Part shown: positions 36,240 through 48,852 of the stretch, piece after piece
Numbering within the stretch: position 1 is the stretch's first letter
Layout: the number at the start of each line of letters is the position of its first letter
Assembly (NCBI GenBank): GCA_026874595.1
Contig: CM049310.1
Coordinates: 80,595,056-80,659,055, forward strand
Reading direction: 5' to 3'
Length of the DNA: 64,000 nt
Source: Sipunculus nudus
Taxonomy: Eukaryota; Annelida; Sipuncula; Golfingiida; Sipunculidae
The notes under the pieces: model-generated
Told to the model about the DNA's origin: nothing
The model's database searches: none
Seen by the model: the letters and a program-made list of their open reading frames with translations, nothing else
Position numbers and translations under genes: made by a program

Positions 36240-39200
36240 CCCCTCCTCTAATAATACTTTCTCTGGCAGGGATTCAGTTTTCTTTGAAATTACTTACAGG
36301 ATGGTCAATGTCTGACTCATTATGTTGCATCAAGACAGCACCAATTCCGACATCATTTGCATCTACAGCAAGTTTAAATGGTTTTGTGAAATCTGGGGCT
36401 GACAATACTGGAGCATTTGTGAGAACAGTTTTCAAGGTGTCAAATGCTCTCTCTTGTGGTCCCCATGTGAACTTTTTGGATTTTAATAATAAATTTGTAA
36501 CAAATTTTAATAAACAACATTTTTGCAAAATTTTCTGTAATATCCAGTCATTCCGAGAAATCGTCTCAATTTCGTTTTGCCCTAGGTGCAGGATATTTTG
36601 CAATAGCTCCAATCTTAGATTTTTCTCTGTCCTATCACATGACCTAAATATGTGAAGTAAGCCTTAGCAAACTCACCTTTTTCCCAGATAGACTACAAGC
36701 TCAGCCTCACTGAGCCTATCAAAAAAGGCTGTTCCCATGTATCATTATATACCACTACATCATCAATGTACACAGTGCAACCTGGTAACTCTTTCACAAC
36801 CCTATTCATAAGGCGCTGAAAATTTCCAGGACAATTTTTTAAACCGAACGACATCTTAGTGAACTGGTATCATCTCTCTGGAGTAACAAATGCCGAAATT
36901 TCTTTTGCTTTTTCTGTTAAAGGGACCTGCCAATACTCTTTTAGCAAATAAAATTTGCTAACAAATTTAGCATGACCAACTTGATCAATACAATCCTCAA
37001 TTCTAGGAATTGGGTATGAGTCTGATTTTGTGACTGCATTCAATTTTCTATAATGAACACAGAATCTTTGTGTACAATCTAGTTTAGATATCAAACCAAC
37101 TGGCGAGCCCCATTCATTGTGACTTGTCTCAATTATGTTCTTTTATAACATGTACTCCATTTCTTTACGGATCAACTTCTCTTGATTTACCTTATACGGA
37201 TGCTGCTTGATTAGAGGAGTATCACTAACATCAATATAATGAATTAACTCGCTGGTGCAGCCTGGGATATATCTAAGTAAGTCAGAGTGTTCTCTAATTA
37301 TATCCTTAAGCCCCTTTTGTTTTCCCTGCAAACTGCTTAAATGATAATCTAGATTTGCTAGAATCCCACACTTGTTTATCTTTCCACCCACATCTTGATT
37401 CTCTCTTTCCACATCATGATATTCAATATCCTTTAGTTCAGTTTTATCAAGTACAGTAATACAAAGTACTGGTCTATCTTGCATTTCCTCACTATCCTTT
37501 CTTTCAAAATATTGTTTCAGTATATTTATATGGCACAAACGCTTATTTCTACTTCTATCTTGGATGTTTATAGCATAGTCAAACCTCACTGACCTTCCTC
37601 TCTATGACATATGGGCCATGGTACATTGCTTGAAGGGGTTGTCCTGGTACTGGCAGAAGCACAAGCATCTTATCACCCTTTTGAAATTCACTTGACTTTG
37701 CTTTCCTATCATACCATTCTACCTTGTGCTTTTCTGAGGTTTTCCCTTGCAAGTTTACAAGCTTTATTTTACCTCTCTCTAAAATCTGACACATAGTTCA
37801 GTAAGTTCACATTGCTTTCGTCATGAGTAATTTGATCTTTCAGAAGGTTCAGTGGACCACGTACTGTGTGACCAAACACTAGCTCAAATGGGCTAAACCC
37901 TAATGACTCTTGCACTACCTCTCTTGTTGCAAACAATTATAAGGTATCCCTTCATCCCAGTCCTCTCATTCACCAAAACATATGTTCTCATCATAGTCTT
38001 AAAAGTTTAATAGTATCTTTCTAGGGCTCCCTGTGATTCTGTATGATAGGCAGAGGAATTAAATTGTTTAATACCCAACTCATGCATGACCTGTTGGAAT
38101 ATGCCTGACATAAAGTTTGAGTCCTGATCTGTTTGTATTTCTTTAGGGAGTCCTACCATGGTAAAGAACTTAATTAGTGCTTTACTTACCTCCTGAGCCG
38201 TTATTTTCTTCAGGGGTATAACTTAAGGAAATCTGGTCGAAGCACACATGACTGTCAAAAGATATTATTTCCCTGTTTTGTCCTAGGCAAGGACCCGACA
38301 CAATCAGCTAAAACTCGTGTAATTTGTTCTTCAAATGAAGGTATGGGTTTCAAAGGTGTTCTCTGCACAAGCTGACAGGTCCGACATGTTTTACAGTGTT
38401 CTGCTACATCACTTTTAACCCCTGGCCAGAAGAAGTGCTGGTATATCCTGTTTAGTGTTTTTCTTACCCCTAAATGACCTGCTATGGGCAATTCATGTGC
38501 CAGCCTAAGTATACCATGTCTGTATTCAGGAGGCGCAACAACCTGGATAATTACCCTCCAGTCACCTCTGCAGAGACCTCGGCTGTCTCCATTTTCTCAT
38601 TTAAATTCCTAACTTAATAAAGTAACATACAGGTACTTTGTCTGCCTCATCTTCTGTAAGAGCCTTATCCATTAGATCTCGCATCTCAGGGTCTAAACTT
38701 TGGCCTCTCATCAATTGTTCTCTACTGAATTTCATCACACTATTATTATCATGCCTTTCCGGCTGACCTTCCTTTCTTACTGTCATTTCCTCTTTCTCCT
38801 CTAGTTTAATTTCTTTTTCTTTTACTTCTTTCTAATCTGATACATCAAATAGATTCCACAATACTTCACTCTCTTCTATGATTCACTCAATTAATCTGTA
38901 GGTGTATCCTTTTTCTCACTCCATAGGTCTATCTTAAATTTTGCCCTTGTAACAGCACACGCAGAAAAAATATTCAATAATTCCTCATTTGACAACTAAT
39001 CAATACAGTTATCATCTGTTGCTGGGTTACATGACATGCATGTATTCACTTTAATTTTTTCACCAGCCAGATCATTTCCTAATAGAAAATGTACCCCACT
39101 CATTGGAATCTTCTCCATTACTTCCACTTCTACTAGCCCAGTTACAAAGTCAGATTTCAGCTCTATTTTATGTGATGGTACACTCATGTGTCCTCCATTT

Positions 39201-39300
39201 ATCCCTTGTACTAACACATCAATACCTGTGTATGTATCTACCCCTAAAGATATAACACTATCAAGCCCCAGGGATTTTTGGCCCCGTATCTCTTAGGACC
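36240..39300 (-). pseudogene. Ty3/gypsy-type pol with protease-integrase-RT-RNase H order (Gmr1-like), degenerate
   Basis: Domains run on the minus strand as follows. Protease: active-site LRDTG near 39290, then LLGNDLAG near 39070. Integrase zinc domain: GHLGVRKTLNRIY to CKTCRTCQ (38480-38370). Integrase core: ADCVG near 38315, TDQDSNF near 38130, ESQGALER near 38030, with the last Asp and Glu separated by 35 residues. GPY module near 37610 followed by CHINILK near 37530. Reverse transcriptase: N-terminal part from about 37250, HYRKLNAVT near 37050, YIDD near 36760. RNase H start: DANDVGIGAVL near 36350. It is broken by several frameshifts and stops, and the RT motif A aspartate is replaced (KFYLLKEYWQ). 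RNase H is truncated before the polypurine tract. Integrase before RT is the Ty1/copia-like order seen in Gmr1-like gypsy elements. It is 5'-truncated: no 5' LTR was found. Confidence 0.85.
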
Positions 39301-39439
39301 TTCCCACTTCAACACCCGCTTTGCTCACTTGTCCCTTCGACACAAAACCTTTATATCTCACATCAATTTCCTCTGTATATTTATTTTCACTCCTAACATC
39401 GGGTTTTTGCATTTTCTTATGAACATTTAGTTTCCTAGC

Positions 39440-39700
39440 CCATCCCCTGGATGACTTCCCTCCTTGTTTATCTTTCTTCAGAAACCAGCAGTCTGATATT
39501 ATATGCCCCCTCCTTTTACAGTGGAGACAGTTGGGCCATTTCGGCTATGACCCTGAACGACTTGCACCATATATCCCCCAGCATAAAAAACAATCCAGAT
39601 CCGTTTATTTTACACAGGAACTATGAGAAAAATTAAAGTAATTATTTTTGACCATTCTGAGAGAAATTTTTAAAATCCAATTTATCTCTAGGCCTTACAT
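39440..39700 (-). pseudogene. gag nucleocapsid remnant (CCHC zinc knuckle) of the Gmr1-like element
   Basis: On the minus strand, 39545-39500 encodes CLHCKRRGHIISDC, a perfect CX2CX4HX4C zinc knuckle, about 200 bases upstream of the protease remnant and in the right order for a retrotransposon. Sequence beyond about 39680 no longer resembles gag, so the 5' end is lost there. Stops separate it from the protease. Confidence 0.75.
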
Positions 39701-40940
39701 ATAAAAATACCTTGGCAAAAAGAGAATGTTGGACTGAACTGTGGTTTTCTACAAAGAGGGATTAGTAAGCCTGCAAACTAACAGCCGTGTAGCAGTGTAG
39801 ACGGTGATTTTTTGTAGGATTTTCGCCCAATTGTGAAAATGACTGATTTAGTTTGAAATAAGACATAGATTAAAGAAAAACTTTAGGTTACTCATTTTAG
39901 GACTTATTTCCCATAAAAAATCCAAGATTGCCGCCATTAACCATTTTGATTATTGAGATTCGTATGTTTAGTGCAGTCGCTCGTGTAACAGAACTTCTTT
40001 CCCTTGGTTTTGAATGAGACAGTGCTTATTTTACTTTATCTGTACTTCATCTGGTCAATGAAAGAAGGACCTACATCTTATAAGCCCTGTAACCCCAAGA
40101 AAACTTAATGATATTAGATTGGTATATAAGATTTTGAATGTGTGCTGTCAATTCAACTGATCACGAGTTGCCTAATGGTCACAGAGGAAACTGTAATATA
40201 TTTTTTAAATGGACCATATGAAATTCATGGCACATTAAACTGTTCCAATCGCCTTGTATTTCAGGTTGGGTGGTCTTGATAGAAACCTTTGGACATCTTT
40301 CCATTTTGCCTGAATATGCGCTGAAACAGGAGAATTTTTTAAAAATTGTAACAAGATAATTTTGAATAAGATATTCAGACAAAGGTTTCCACTCGAAATG
40401 CACCAAGCGTCTTAAATGAGTTAAATATGTCATTGACATTTCCTATACTTGGATCAACTAGGCTTTTTATATATTTCTTACTAGCACAAATTGATTTTAT
40501 TTATTATTATTATGGTGTTTACAATAATATTGTAGGACGGTAATACACTATACAAATGATAAGGATGAAACTGTTCCTCATGACCAAATGCTTATATGCC
40601 TTTATAAACCATTATGATACACTTAGCGTACATCGGTCTGAACACAGCCACCGACTTTTTATGTTGGATGTATGAAGGATATGTTTTATAAACCTCAGAC
40701 ATCGGAAAGGTGCTTTCATTAATAATATGTGAAGTAGTTGACAGAAATTATTCAAATGCGTTTGGGAACATCGAAGAAAAAATTATTAGAACGTTAAAAA
40801 GTGATCATATACAGGGGAATGGCAAGCATACATAGATATTGAACATGATTTGGTCTCGAGGTCTCGTTAGACAGCTAGCGGTCGTATATTGTTTAGTGCA
40901 TCTTTTGCGAAATATGATGATAAAACCTAAAAAGGATTTT
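39700..40940. other. No gene recognised
   Basis: The longest frame (40179-40439, minus, 86 codons) shows no known domain and no splice context. No 5' LTR matching 35432-36233 is seen here. Confidence 0.4.
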
Positions 40941-40944
40941 GAAT

Positions 40945-41070
40945 AGAGTGAGAAAGTGCCGTAATCCAAGGAGAGTCTCACCGCTCCTCCAGATGAGATT
41001 TTAACTCACGGTCTGCCAGTATTGAGTCCTGTACTCTACCCCGTGGCCACAGATGCTGGCATTGATCCTC
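40945..41070 (-). repeat. tRNA-derived SINE (copy 2, head region)
   Basis: On the minus strand, tgtggccacggggtagag, then a cgtgagttaaaat B-box-like segment and gcggtgagactc follow the order of the SINE at 23078-23310. The body beyond the head is not clearly conserved. Confidence 0.55.
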
Positions 41071-41237
41071 GGATGGCTCGAGGTCGAGGTGACAGAAGCG
41101 TGCGATCTTCGTGAAGCGAGCGGAACAACAATTAAGGATAACAGGTTGCTTATTGTTTGGACTCTATAAAAGCCATACGCATGCTGCCTTAAAAGAAAGA
41201 CCGTAACACATGCGAGGTAACCCTTATCCATATACAA

Positions 41238-41830
41238 TAATCACAAGGCTGACCTACAACAACTATAAAACCATCCCCGTTAGAAAATACCCACAAGTTA
41301 TGACACGAATGTTTAAGGGTCTATACGTCGCTGATAAAAACATACCAAACTTGGACTTTGAACCAAAACAAAAATCAGAATATATGATAAAGCCATTATC
41401 CCACTACATGTGTACCTTGCACACCGAAAGCTGATCGTGCCTGTGTTGTACCACGGTCACTCTCCATATAGATAAGCGAAGTGGATCGTTGACGTAGTAT
41501 AATATATAGGCCTACTATATTTTAGAGCAATACTTTATTATTTCACAGCAATATGTTATTTCACATTAAAGCACTTGGAATTCAAGCTGTCATATGTTCT
41601 GTTTACACATAAATCATATGTTATTTTCAAAATGTGTGTGCGTACCTACAATTCTGGATACTAATAATAATAATACTATTAATTATTTTTAATTTAATAA
41701 ATAATTAATTTTATAATTAATAGTACGGTGAGCAGGTGTACGCTGTAAATTATGAATATTTTTGCTGATGGAATTCTCTGTGTGAACAATGATCCTGCAC
41801 TTGATCACTTGTCCATTCTACCCACCACGG
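41238..41830 (+). repeat. Low-copy direct repeat, copy 2 (partner at 10115-10665)
   Basis: Same landmark order as copy 1, including cataccaaacttggacttt, a (taa)n tract and agtacggtg. A 74-codon frame (41210-41434) spans the first part, but the partner copy is interrupted by stops, so a protein is not supported. Confidence 0.6.
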
Positions 41831-42044
41831 TCGCTATTGACACTAAAGATTGAACAAGATAAGCCTATTATTAGAGCTTGGTATCGCCTACAAAATTCGT
41901 TTCGCGATATATCGCGATATTGAGTAGCGTGTCGCGATACGTATCGTGATATTTACATTAATGATAAAAATATAATAAAATAAATAAATGTAAATATATA
42001 TATATGTATTTTATTATTATTTTTTATTATATGGAGATATTCCT

Positions 42045-42700
42045 TCACTATTATTATTATTATTTACATTATGTAGCGCCAAATCGAGAATAAAATCCTT
42101 CGATAGAGCTCTATACAATAAAAAGCATAAAAGTTACAGTAAAACGTGCAACACTATGAAAAGTATGAATGATAAAAGTTAGTGCATTAGAGTTTAAGTA
42201 TAGTTTGATTTAAATAAATGCGTTTTAAATCTAAAAGTAACTTAAAAATCAGCATGTTTTCAATGTCAGTTAAACTGTTCCACAGACCCTTGATAACTAT
42301 CCTAAAACACCTTTCCTGTAATGTAACAGTCCTGGCCGTCAGTGTCGCTAGCAAGCACTTTTTCGCAGAACGCAGGGACCATGATCTACGTAGATAAAAT
42401 GGATCTAGACTGTTCAATGCTTGGTAGGTATAAAGGAGAATCATAAACTGGATCAGAGAGCACCGGTAGGCAGTGCAGTTGTTTTTTGTAAATCTGCGGG
42501 TAATATACGCAGATTTCAACGTTTATTTTGAATACGCTGTATTCTGTAATGAGTGAGCTTGCTACTCCATACAGTAAAGCATTTCCATATAAAAGTATAA
42601 TGTAAAAGTGCCAAGTGCATTTTAAAGTGCCTTGTAAGCATCATGAGTGAAATAACGACGGATTTAAAAAAAAATATTTCGTAAATGGAAGTCACATGGT
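42045..42700 (-). pseudogene. LINE reverse-transcriptase C-terminal fragment with 3' tail
   Basis: The 110-codon frame at 42519-42187 carries the C-terminal signature of animal LINE ORF2 proteins: a QFMILLYTYQALNSL block, RTVTL, then GLWNSL followed by a Leu/Phe-Lys-rich end. Upstream, in another frame (about 42650-42520), THYRIQRIQNKR matches the conserved LQ.vQN.AAR region, so at least one frameshift is present. The 3' tail ends in gatttggcgctac and an (aat)n microsatellite near 42065-42045, typical of such LINEs. 5'-truncated and dead. Confidence 0.72.
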
Positions 42701-43084
42701 TTGGAAATTGCATTAATTTGCGTCTCCATAGAAAATTGAATATTGAATATAATGACACAATTACAGTTTATACAGATCGGTTTATTTCAAACACGAAGTA
42801 AGAATAAAATATTTTGTAAATTTACTAATACATTTCGGCCATGATACATTTTGAGATGTTGCATAACCTGTTGTAGCTCAGATTTTTGCTAACTCTCCTG
42901 ACATATTATTCTTGATATATCCAGGCTGAGCGGGGATTCGGGGCGGCAATTTAAATTAAATATATATATTTTGACAAATTGAATCTGTGTTCCTAACATA
43001 ATATTGACTGCACGATTAATTTCGCAAGTGACCATGAGGTTGCACTTCACTATTAGTTCAAATTAATTGGAAATCCCCACTTTA

Positions 43085-43320
43085 GTATCACGGCAGAATA
43101 GCTCAGTTAGTTATGATGCTCACTAATGATCATGAGATGGCAGTGCCGTTTTTGCAGACTGATGGTGCCGTTTCATATTTACTCTTCTTTTATATATATT
43201 ACTATGTATTACTTTTAAAATTCATGACTTCTAGCCATAGCCATGTTGCTAATTTAATAATAATGATAATATATATATTTATAATATATATATATATATA
43301 TTGTACAAAGCACTCGCTGA
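43085..43320 (+). repeat. Possible SINE head and (TA)n tract
   Basis: atagctcagttagttatgatgctc near 43098 resembles a tRNA D-arm/A-box region, but no clear B-box follows, so this is weak. A (TA)n microsatellite lies at about 43268-43301. The rest of 42760-44220 shows no gene. Confidence 0.3.
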
Positions 43321-44224
43321 TTTACACTGCATATTGCTTAACAGTGCAACCCAGCTGTAAACATGAGTTGTGTTCTCTGGTGCCGGGATAGCTAAAATTT
43401 GTACTTCTTGACCCACCGGATCCAAGCGCTGTAGCGGCAACGGGGAGAATTTGACTCAGAGATCATTGCATTTTCCACACAAACGGAACACATAGCAATG
43501 AATGCGAAAAAAATGCATAAATATTGACTTAAGTTACAACCAGGGATTCGTTAACACTTGTGTCCCCTACCTGTCACTTGTCAGTTGAAGAATGCTTCAC
43601 AAACTCTACAAATGTCTAAAGAGTTTCATCTATGAAAAAATCACCAATGGATCATTTCAAAAGTTTTCTTATTTAAATTCTGTCATGATATTTATGCGTT
43701 TCGGGAGAAGTACAGGAAACCAGCGAAATAACGGTAACGATGCCGTATACGAGACTATATGAGACACAGTGGTGCTCCGATGGGACACATAAAGTACACC
43801 TTTGACCATTTGTGCTATTGCAGTAAAATACACTCTAAACGTATTTAGTGTAGTCTCGGAGGAGGGGTGTCCCTCTCCCCTTCTTGAATGTTGAAGTCCC
43901 TGATTTATAAATTTATTCAGTCAAAACCGCTCCCAGATGCATGCCAGAATTCTCTTGAGGCAAAAAATGCTTGGAATTGAAAACACCCATAACAATAGTG
44001 TAGATGTCCAACGTCGATATCATTGTATTGTGGGTGTTTCCTGACCTTTGTCGACGCGTTGTTGATTGTTAACAATAGAGTTAATAACAATATATTGTTT
44101 AGATGACTGATCTGCATTATTTTTTATATGGTCACGGCGTGAAATGATGTTTCGAATGACGAGGGTGCTGGTACATTCAGCCTTCTTATTTGTATGTAAC
44201 CGTTTGTTTCACTTTTCTACTCTG

Positions 44225-44780
44225 TTTTAGTCCCCGCCGTCGCCGAAGGTACCGTTGGCGGAGACGTAGAAAACGTGTGCGTACGTTCGCCTGTGCATCC
44301 GTCAGCCAATCCGTCCTTCCGTCCGTCACAGATATGATGTTAACACAATAACTTAAAAAGAGTTGGGGGCACAGTCACCAAACTTGCAATATTGATATAC
44401 CTCATGAAGGGCTTGGTCAGATACGAATATGGTTACATTGACACATATTTCAACGTCAAAGAGGCGATTATGCTGAAATTATGCTAAGGCAAATACAGTA
44501 CTTGAAAAGAATTTGAGGCTAAGTCGCACTCGCAGCATTGGGACAACTTATGAAGGGCTACTACTGCAACAGGCGGGGGACATACCAAATATGTACAACA
44601 GATCCATCATCATATTATCTTTATCATCATATTGGCTAAAATATAATTACGGCATATTACCATTTCATGCATTGGTATAGGTTCGCAAGACTTTTCCTAA
44701 TTTGTTTGTCATAGATTTTCCACGATGCGAGTCGATATGGGCCGAGTTCACTGATTGACTCGGTTGACAGTGACCCAGTT
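44225..44780 (+). repeat. Dispersed repeat, no gene
   Basis: Begins tagtccccgccgtcgccgaa, continues with gtccgtcc-type runs, aacacaataacttaaaaag and tacctcatgaagggcttgg. The wording and the absence of frames fit a non-coding dispersed repeat; no second copy is present in this window to delimit it. Confidence 0.4.
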
Positions 44781-44784
44781 ATTT

Positions 44785-45915
44785 GGCGAAGTTTTTAGCC
44801 TAGCTCACTGAAGTCATCTGAGCTATAGCAATCACTCTTTGTCTGTCGTCCGTCCGGCCGTCCGGTTATCCAGTTGTCTGTTAACAGAGCACAATTAGTA
44901 ACCGCTTGATAAGGAAACTTATAACTGAATGCCCATTGAGGAATCTCCCGGGAATCATCAAATTACGTCACTGTGACCTATTTCTCCCAAGCTATGGAGA
45001 TCTCCACTTGTATAATTTTCGAAAATTTACCCATTTTTCTCTATTTTTGAGACCTTCAAATGAAGCAGTCTGGACATTAATAGGGCACAAATCGTAACCG
45101 TTAGACTAAAAAACTAGAGGTCCATAAAAATCTCCTTGGAAATATCAAATAAGGTCACTGAAAACTATATCTTTTGAGCAATGGGGCTAAAACCTGCCCA
45201 CCAGAATAATTAAAAATTTGATACAAGGGTCAAGTGTCTATATAACTTATTCATTGAGTGACATGGTTCTTTCCATATATTGATAATGAAGTGTTTCATC
45301 ATTTTCTGAGGACTGGTGGCGCCATCTGTACTTTTTTAATTTTTACGCATTTTTCTATATTTTTGAGACCTTCAAGAAGCAGTCCAGACTTTAATAGGGC
45401 ACAGACGGTAACGGTTAGACTTCACAATTTTTGTATATTCAGGGAGGTCCTAGGCAAATCTCCTGGGGAACCTGAAATAATTAAGGTCATGGTGATCTAT
45501 ATTTTGCAAACTACTGGCCGAATACATAAGTTTGAGCACCCAAAGTACAAACATGGCACAATTGTATCAATTAGGCTTAGAATATTTGAATGTGACATTC
45601 AGGGAGCTCCAGGTTTCGGAGGAGAATTGCCAAGGATTTCCCTGAATGTCATGTTAGATGTGTCTAGGGCTAATGGATACAAATTGTACCCTGTCTGACT
45701 GCTCAAAAACATCTGGACAGTAGTGAGCATAAAATAGGTCACCATAGCCTAATTTCAGGTCCCGAGGAGATTTGACCAGGACCTCCCTGAATTTTATGTT
45801 ATAAGATTCTAAGCCTAATGGATACAATTTGTCCCCCGTCTGAGTGTCTGGGTGCTCAAAATCATGTTCTCGGCTCGTAGGTGACAAAATATAGGTCACC
45901 ATGACCTATAAAATG
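44785..45915 (+). repeat. Dispersed repeat family R, block 6 (most complete copy)
   Basis: Starts tttttagcctagctcactg / gtcatctgagctatag, followed by gtccgtccggccgtcc, then acgtcactgtgacctat, agaataattaaaaatttgat, gaggactggtggcgccatct, and repeats of ggaggtcctaggcaaatct. This gives the order of parts used to recognise the other five blocks. The 146-codon plus-strand frame (45258-45698) crosses several sub-repeats and is not a gene. Confidence 0.7.
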
Positions 45916-46710
45916 AAGGATTTTTGATGAAGTCGGCGAATCTTAGAAGTTTCGGTGCTGTCAGTCGTCCTAATATGGTGTTAATAGCATCTTGCTCAGC
46001 ACTTGTCCACAGCCATGTTTTCTTTATTCTTCTTGTCGTTTGGTCTTGTTCTTTGCCCCGCTCGGGATTGTTAACAGTTTATTGAACGGGTGTACAAGTT
46101 TTGCATTATCCTTTACAAACCAACGGTAATACCCATTGCAGCCTCAACATTTCCTAAACTCTGCGTGGAACGTGCCAGTTCTTAATTGCTTCAGTTTTTT
46201 TCCGGATCTGTCTTGATTCCGTCGGCGGATATGATGTAACCTAGATATTTGACTCTAATGGTTAGTGTTTCAGGTTTCGACCGTGTTCTTTTAGTTTGGC
46301 AAAACAGCATCAAACCTGTCTAAATGTTCTTTGAAGGTAGTGCAGAATATTATAAGGTCATGAAGGCATACTAGAGCAAGATATCCAATACATTTCTCAA
46401 TTGACATCTGAAAACAGTTTGGAGCATTGGTCAGACCGAAACACATTCCATCAAACTCTTACAGTCCTAGGTTTTCTGCCGTGAAAGTTGTCCTTTGTTT
46501 GTCCTGCTCCTTGATTTCTACCTGCCAATATCCGGATTGTAAGCTTAGTGTGGAAAACCATTATCTCCTGAATATCAGAGTGCTGTGGCTTTGTCTGTTG
46601 CTGGAGCTCTCAGTTCATCGAAATTTCGACACATATCCTATTTGTGACTTTTCGCATTTTATCATGCCATCAGTGAACCTTAATCAAGAAAGTTCGTTCT
46701 CTCTGGCTTG
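45915..46710 (-). pseudogene. Ty3/gypsy reverse-transcriptase fragment
   Basis: On the minus strand, SLQSGYWQVEI (near 46540), FGLTNAPNCFQ (near 46430) and a degenerate catalytic box HDLIIF (near 46360; the usual YLDD is lost) are in order. They are followed by GYYRWFVKDNAKL (near 46120) and WTSAEQDAINTI (near 46000), the end of RT and the connection to RNase H. Several stops and frame changes occur. The sequence ends at about 45915 against repeat R. It is the conventional type of gypsy RT and a different element from 36240-39300. Overlapping plus-strand frames are shadows. Confidence 0.78.
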
Positions 46711-46745
46711 ATGTTAGATTTCCTCCAACCTGCATCCCCGATTTA

Positions 46746-46772
46746 CCCCCCCCCCCCCCACACACACACACA
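46746..46772. repeat. Poly-C / (CA)n tract
   Basis: A run of about 13 C followed by seven CA units, just upstream of the RT fragment. Confidence 0.9.
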
Positions 46773-46802
46773 CCTCTTGTGACTGAGTGTAAAATGTTTG
46801 CA

Positions 46803-47153
46803 TTAATGCCTCTCCTTAGATGACAGGACCGTATATACCGTTAATCTTTGCAATGATCTAATTGAATATGGTCCCTTCTCCAAACTGTTGAAGTATTTTG
46901 GCTTTATCGCCTTCCTCACGCCCTGTGTAAGAACTGGCTCCGGGTGGATGGCATCATTTTGTGAACACCTGACCAGCAAATACTGAAATTTTAAAAATTT
47001 GGGTGTATGGGACTGGTGACAAGCATAAGAATGTACGGCTTTCTTTGGTGACATAATGTGTGACTCAGGTGGAGAGTCATCTGTACACATCAGTTCACCC
47101 TCAGCTCGTCTATTCACAACACACTTTCCAAATATTTCTAAGAACCTAGCCAT
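46803..47153 (-). other. Unassigned 116-codon open frame
   Basis: Open from 47153 to 46803 with no domain I recognise. It lies just upstream (minus sense) of the gypsy RT fragment, so it may be a diverged part of the same element. No signal peptide, membrane segment or splice support. 47160-48180 beyond it holds nothing recognised. Confidence 0.2.
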
Positions 47154-48186
47154 TTTGGCTCATTTATCTTCAGCAATTCATCATGTTCGCCTGAAGATTC
47201 ACATTGCAGTTTTAAATTTGATGTGACTTTGTTACACTGTTTAAGATAGTGTGAGATAATAAAAAAAGCTGTGTGTTTTTAGTATTCGGATAGTATAACC
47301 GCTGTACTTTCTCAAATACAGTCTAGCCCACTTTGCGCCCTATCGGTTAATGGAAAATCCCGTTTATTGTCACATAAATTCAAAATCCCAAACCATTTTC
47401 TATATAAACAATGGTAGACCTGACCGTTTAATATCAGGGAATAATATCATAATACCGTTTATTATCATACTTGGAACCCTTGGCAGTGACACCAGTTCGC
47501 AGTTAATATCACATTAAACGCCGACACGGCGATCAACGAAGCCAAGAGCATGTAATCGGTTAGATGTATCAAACGATCACATTTCCCATCTGTGTGCGGC
47601 AGGCAAGTGTAGTGATGCATGCGGGTCACTCCCCGTCACTTACCTAATTAACGTCTTTAGATACCACGGTTATCTAGATCATTGTTTTTCTTCTTACGTT
47701 AACAAGGGCGATGTTTGCGGTCACATGTCAAACACAATGAACTCCTCGGTGACATTTCGCCATGATGATATGAAGCACGAGCTGTTAACGTTGCTTACGA
47801 CTGGTAAACCCTTTTAAGGTTTTGTGAGCACTGGAGGAGATACCCGGTCCAAAACCTAAGTCGCCGCGAAACTTAAGAATGTTGGCAATGGCTTAACGAT
47901 GCCCGCTCCCCGAACAGTTCTGTTATTAAGAAGATCATGGAAGTTTTAATTACTAAACAGACATCTGGAAAATAAGGCGCAATAGTCGGGAAAGAATGAT
48001 CAAGTAAAATAGTTTGCCTACGCATAACATTGTAACTGTGCCGCATATAGCCAGACATTTGACCTCATGACCAAGACGATACGTCTCTTTCTGTTGGCAA
48101 GTCGGATTATGGTCAGTTAATGCGGCATGCGGTACAAAACTTACAGGACACAAGTATAAAAAGTTCACTGTACACGTTATATATAT

Positions 48187-48848
48187 TGTTGCATGGACGT
48201 CACCCGGACATCGGGCGTGGCCGCCCCCGTTTCCACGCGTATGGATCCACCCCGCTATCAGTGACTACTGACGCGCTTTGAGAAACATAAACACTATTCT
48301 GGGACCATTCAGTACTGGTTTTGCAGTTCTGACAGCGCTATCGTTTCTCTCAAGCAAAACCACAAACTTCTGCGGTTTCCACCCATTGTTGAAAGCCTAT
48401 AAAACGAACTCGCCTGCAGTACGAGGCGGGACTATTGATTTTGCTACGCCACGTTACTGTTTTCCCCGTGGACCGTGACCGTGGGCTCTTGGTCCCCAAG
48501 CCCACGGAAAGCCATGGACAACGCTATGAACTTTAGTATGTAGGAAGAGGAGAGACTTTATGTTTTCTGGTGCCACATGGATTAATACAGGACTTCAGTT
48601 TTGTGTGTGCCCGAACTATGTGTTGATGATGGACTTCAGTTTCTCGTATACCGGATTCAGATAAGTATTTCGTTGCCGTTCGTTATTTAGAGACTCAGTT
48701 TTTCTTCAGAGACTTTGTTATAAATTACGTTATGTATTGAATATTATATTATTTGTGTACGAATGTAAATATTGTAATATATTAATATAGCACTGTTTTG
48801 CACCCATATTTTGGTTACGTATTCATTTGAAGAGAACGTGTCTGAGCA
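48187..48848 (+). mobile_element. Possible second LTR family, abutting solo LTR copy 2
   Basis: Starts tgttgcatggacg, contains a strong TATA-like cctataaaacgaac near 48395 and ends tctgagca only 4 bases before the next LTR. Flanks tatat and tatgt could be a decayed 5-bp duplication. It is GC-richer than its surroundings. No second copy is in the window, so the boundaries are tentative. Confidence 0.35.
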
Positions 48849-48852
48849 TATG

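Noticed and set aside
36284-36655. 123-codon plus-strand frame as a gene
   Set aside because: Antisense shadow of the RT/RNase H region of the Gmr1-like element.
45258-45698. 146-codon plus-strand frame
   Set aside because: Runs through repeated modules of family R; not conserved as protein in the other blocks.
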